Positions 23,226-23,954 of a stretch of 23,954 nt of DNA are shown here, in pieces. The position numbers were made by a program, and so were the translations under genes. Origin of the DNA: Comamonadaceae bacterium (GTDB lineage Bacteria; Pseudomonadota; Gammaproteobacteria; Burkholderiales; Burkholderiaceae_C); contig CANCCF010000050.1 of NCBI GenBank assembly GCA_947374485.1, forward strand, positions 1 to 23,954, read 5' to 3'. The stretch's first letter is position 1; each line of letters begins with the position of its first letter. The notes below the pieces were generated by a model. The model was not told the origin of the DNA. It ran no database searches and saw only the letters and a program-made list of their open reading frames with translations.

Positions 23226-23281
23226 AAAAGCACGGTTTTTGCATTTCTCCCCCCCTTTTTTTTGGCAAAAACCGTGCTTTT
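23226..23281. repeat. long perfect inverted repeat (17-base arms)
   Basis: Arms at 23226-23242 and 23265-23281 (core gcacggtttttgc with gcaaaaaccgtgc) pair over 17 bases without mismatch. They can extend by two more pairs past a single bulged base. The 22-base loop is pyrimidine-only apart from its edges, with a C7 and a T8 run. It lies between the 204-residue gene and the oppositely oriented recombinase fragment. It could be a bidirectional terminator or a structural site of the element. Confidence 0.8.
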
Positions 23282-23362
23282 GCAAAAACTACGCCTGTGT
23301 CAGAGCAAGATTGGGGGAAATTGTTTCAAACATTGGTCATGTCTCAGTGACCAATCGACCAT

Positions 23363-23812
23363 TCAGACCAACTCTACTGCGGCTCGCAGTTGATTGGCAT
23401 TGACATCAATGTAGGCCTGGGTCGTGCCAATGTGCCGATGCCCTGCAAGGGTCATTAGCACCTTGACACCGACACCTTTGCTGGCGAGATTCGTAATGAA
23501 TGAACGGCGGCCACTGTGACTGCTGGCGCCTTCAATGCCCACGGCACGGTACAGATGGTGGAAATGCTGAGTCAGCGTATTGGCATTGAACCCTTCACGC
23601 ATCCGCTTCTGTGTGTAAAACAGCTTGTACTCCGGATTTGCTGGCGCGTGAACACTCAGGTACTTGACTAGCTCTTTGCGGAGCTTGTCCCCTACAACAA
23701 CGACACGGCCCCGGTTACCCTTGGTTTGGGCAGCATCAAGCCGGATTTCATTGCGCACATTCCCGTCCTTGTCCAACACATCGTCAACGCGCAACGCAGC
23801 CACTTCGGTAAT
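23363..23812 (-). pseudogene. 5'-truncated tyrosine recombinase interrupted by an IS
   Basis: The minus-strand frame ending at 23363 is the C-terminal catalytic half of an XerC/D-like recombinase. It begins ITEVAALRVDDVLD, then has the beta-strand Lys (AAQTKGNRG), HSGRRSF with the His-x-x-Arg pair, LAGHRHIG and the nucleophile in TTQAYID. The residues just before ITEVAAL, where Gly-Met-Arg with the first catalytic Arg should stand, are replaced by IS end sequence. The N-terminal core-binding domain is also missing. The open frame continues into the IS (to 23932), but that part is out-of-frame transposase sequence, so the annotated fragment is limited to the recombinase portion. It should be inactive. 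Confidence 0.8.
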
Positions 23813-23954
23813 CCCCCCAATTTCCACTGACCTGAGAAGTAGAACGGTTATGCAGCCATGGCCAGATGCTGCTTTGGGGTGAAACCGCCCAGGGCCATAT
23901 TCGGGCGGTCGTGATTGTAGGACCACATCCATTGCGTGGCGAAGTCCTGAACTT
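23813..23954. mobile_element. end of an IS3-family insertion sequence (partial)
   Basis: The element end is set where the recombinase homology stops, at a ccccccaatttccactgacc-like terminal sequence (23813 onward), just outside the transposase stop codon. It runs off the window edge, so the other end, the inverted repeat partner and any target duplication cannot be seen. It inserted into the recombinase gene. Confidence 0.75.
23848..23954 (-). CDS. IS3-family transposase OrfB, C-terminal end (partial)
   Basis: Reading on the minus strand from the window edge gives QDFATQWMWSYNHDRPN followed by MALGGFTPKQHLAMAA and TAA at 23848. YNxxRPH-like text followed by LGGxTP is the typical end of the IS3-family DDE transposase (rve_3 region). 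Only about 35 residues are present, so the subgroup cannot be assigned. Confidence 0.85.
   Translation of the reverse strand, partial: VQDFATQWMWSYNHDRPNMALGGFTPKQHLAMAA

Noticed and set aside
1..23954. CRISPR arrays, rRNA genes, toxin-antitoxin or defence systems
   Set aside because: No regularly spaced repeats, rRNA signatures or recognisable defence proteins are visible in the window.

Overview
The window looks like the chromosome of a Comamonadaceae-type betaproteobacterium able to oxidise reduced sulfur. This rests on the coding style, the gene set (complete Sox system, QseBC-like two-component pair, ClcB-type ClC protein, TIGR02450 protein) and the gene order. The genus is inferred, not proven.

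Region 1 (1-11750, all + strand) is a sulfur-oxidation island. A DUF2892 membrane protein comes first. A DUF302-like lipoprotein, a FadL/TodX-type outer-membrane channel, a small mono-haem cytochrome c and a cysteine-containing ArsR-family repressor follow. Then come soxC, soxD, soxY, soxZ, soxA, soxX and soxB with very short or overlapping junctions, a DUF4395-like membrane protein and a type I sulfide:quinone oxidoreductase. Together these genes would bring thiosulfate or sulfide sulfur onto the SoxYZ carrier (SoxAX), hydrolyse sulfate off it (SoxB), oxidise the remaining sulfane (SoxCD) and feed sulfide electrons into the quinone pool (SQR). Two clear dyads, upstream of the DUF302 gene and of the ArsR gene, are candidate operators.

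Region 2 (11750-16990) is mostly a minus-strand envelope/signalling operon: a broken PBP7-type endopeptidase, an OmpH/Skp-like chaperone, a QseB-like response regulator, a QseC-like kinase and a 75-residue membrane protein, the last three joined by ATGA overlaps. A stand-alone Pal-like lipoprotein (+) and a DUF1924 mono-haem cytochrome (-) lie beside it. Two TTAA-N7-TTAA direct repeats of the PmrA/QseB type lie upstream of the operon and of the cytochrome.

Region 3 (16990-21065) holds ordinary chromosomal genes: a ClC chloride channel with CBS domains, a zinc-free MDR oxidoreductase, a ParB-like small protein and a TIGR02450 protein. It ends with an intrinsic terminator facing the minus strand.

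Region 4 (21068-end) is the left edge of an integrated element. An orphan 3' part of a tRNA-Leu (CAA-type anticodon loop), still next to its terminator, marks the attachment site. A tyrosine integrase and an unrecognised helical 204-residue protein follow. After a long perfect hairpin comes a second, oppositely oriented tyrosine recombinase that has lost its N-terminus and first catalytic Arg to an IS3-family insertion running off the window.
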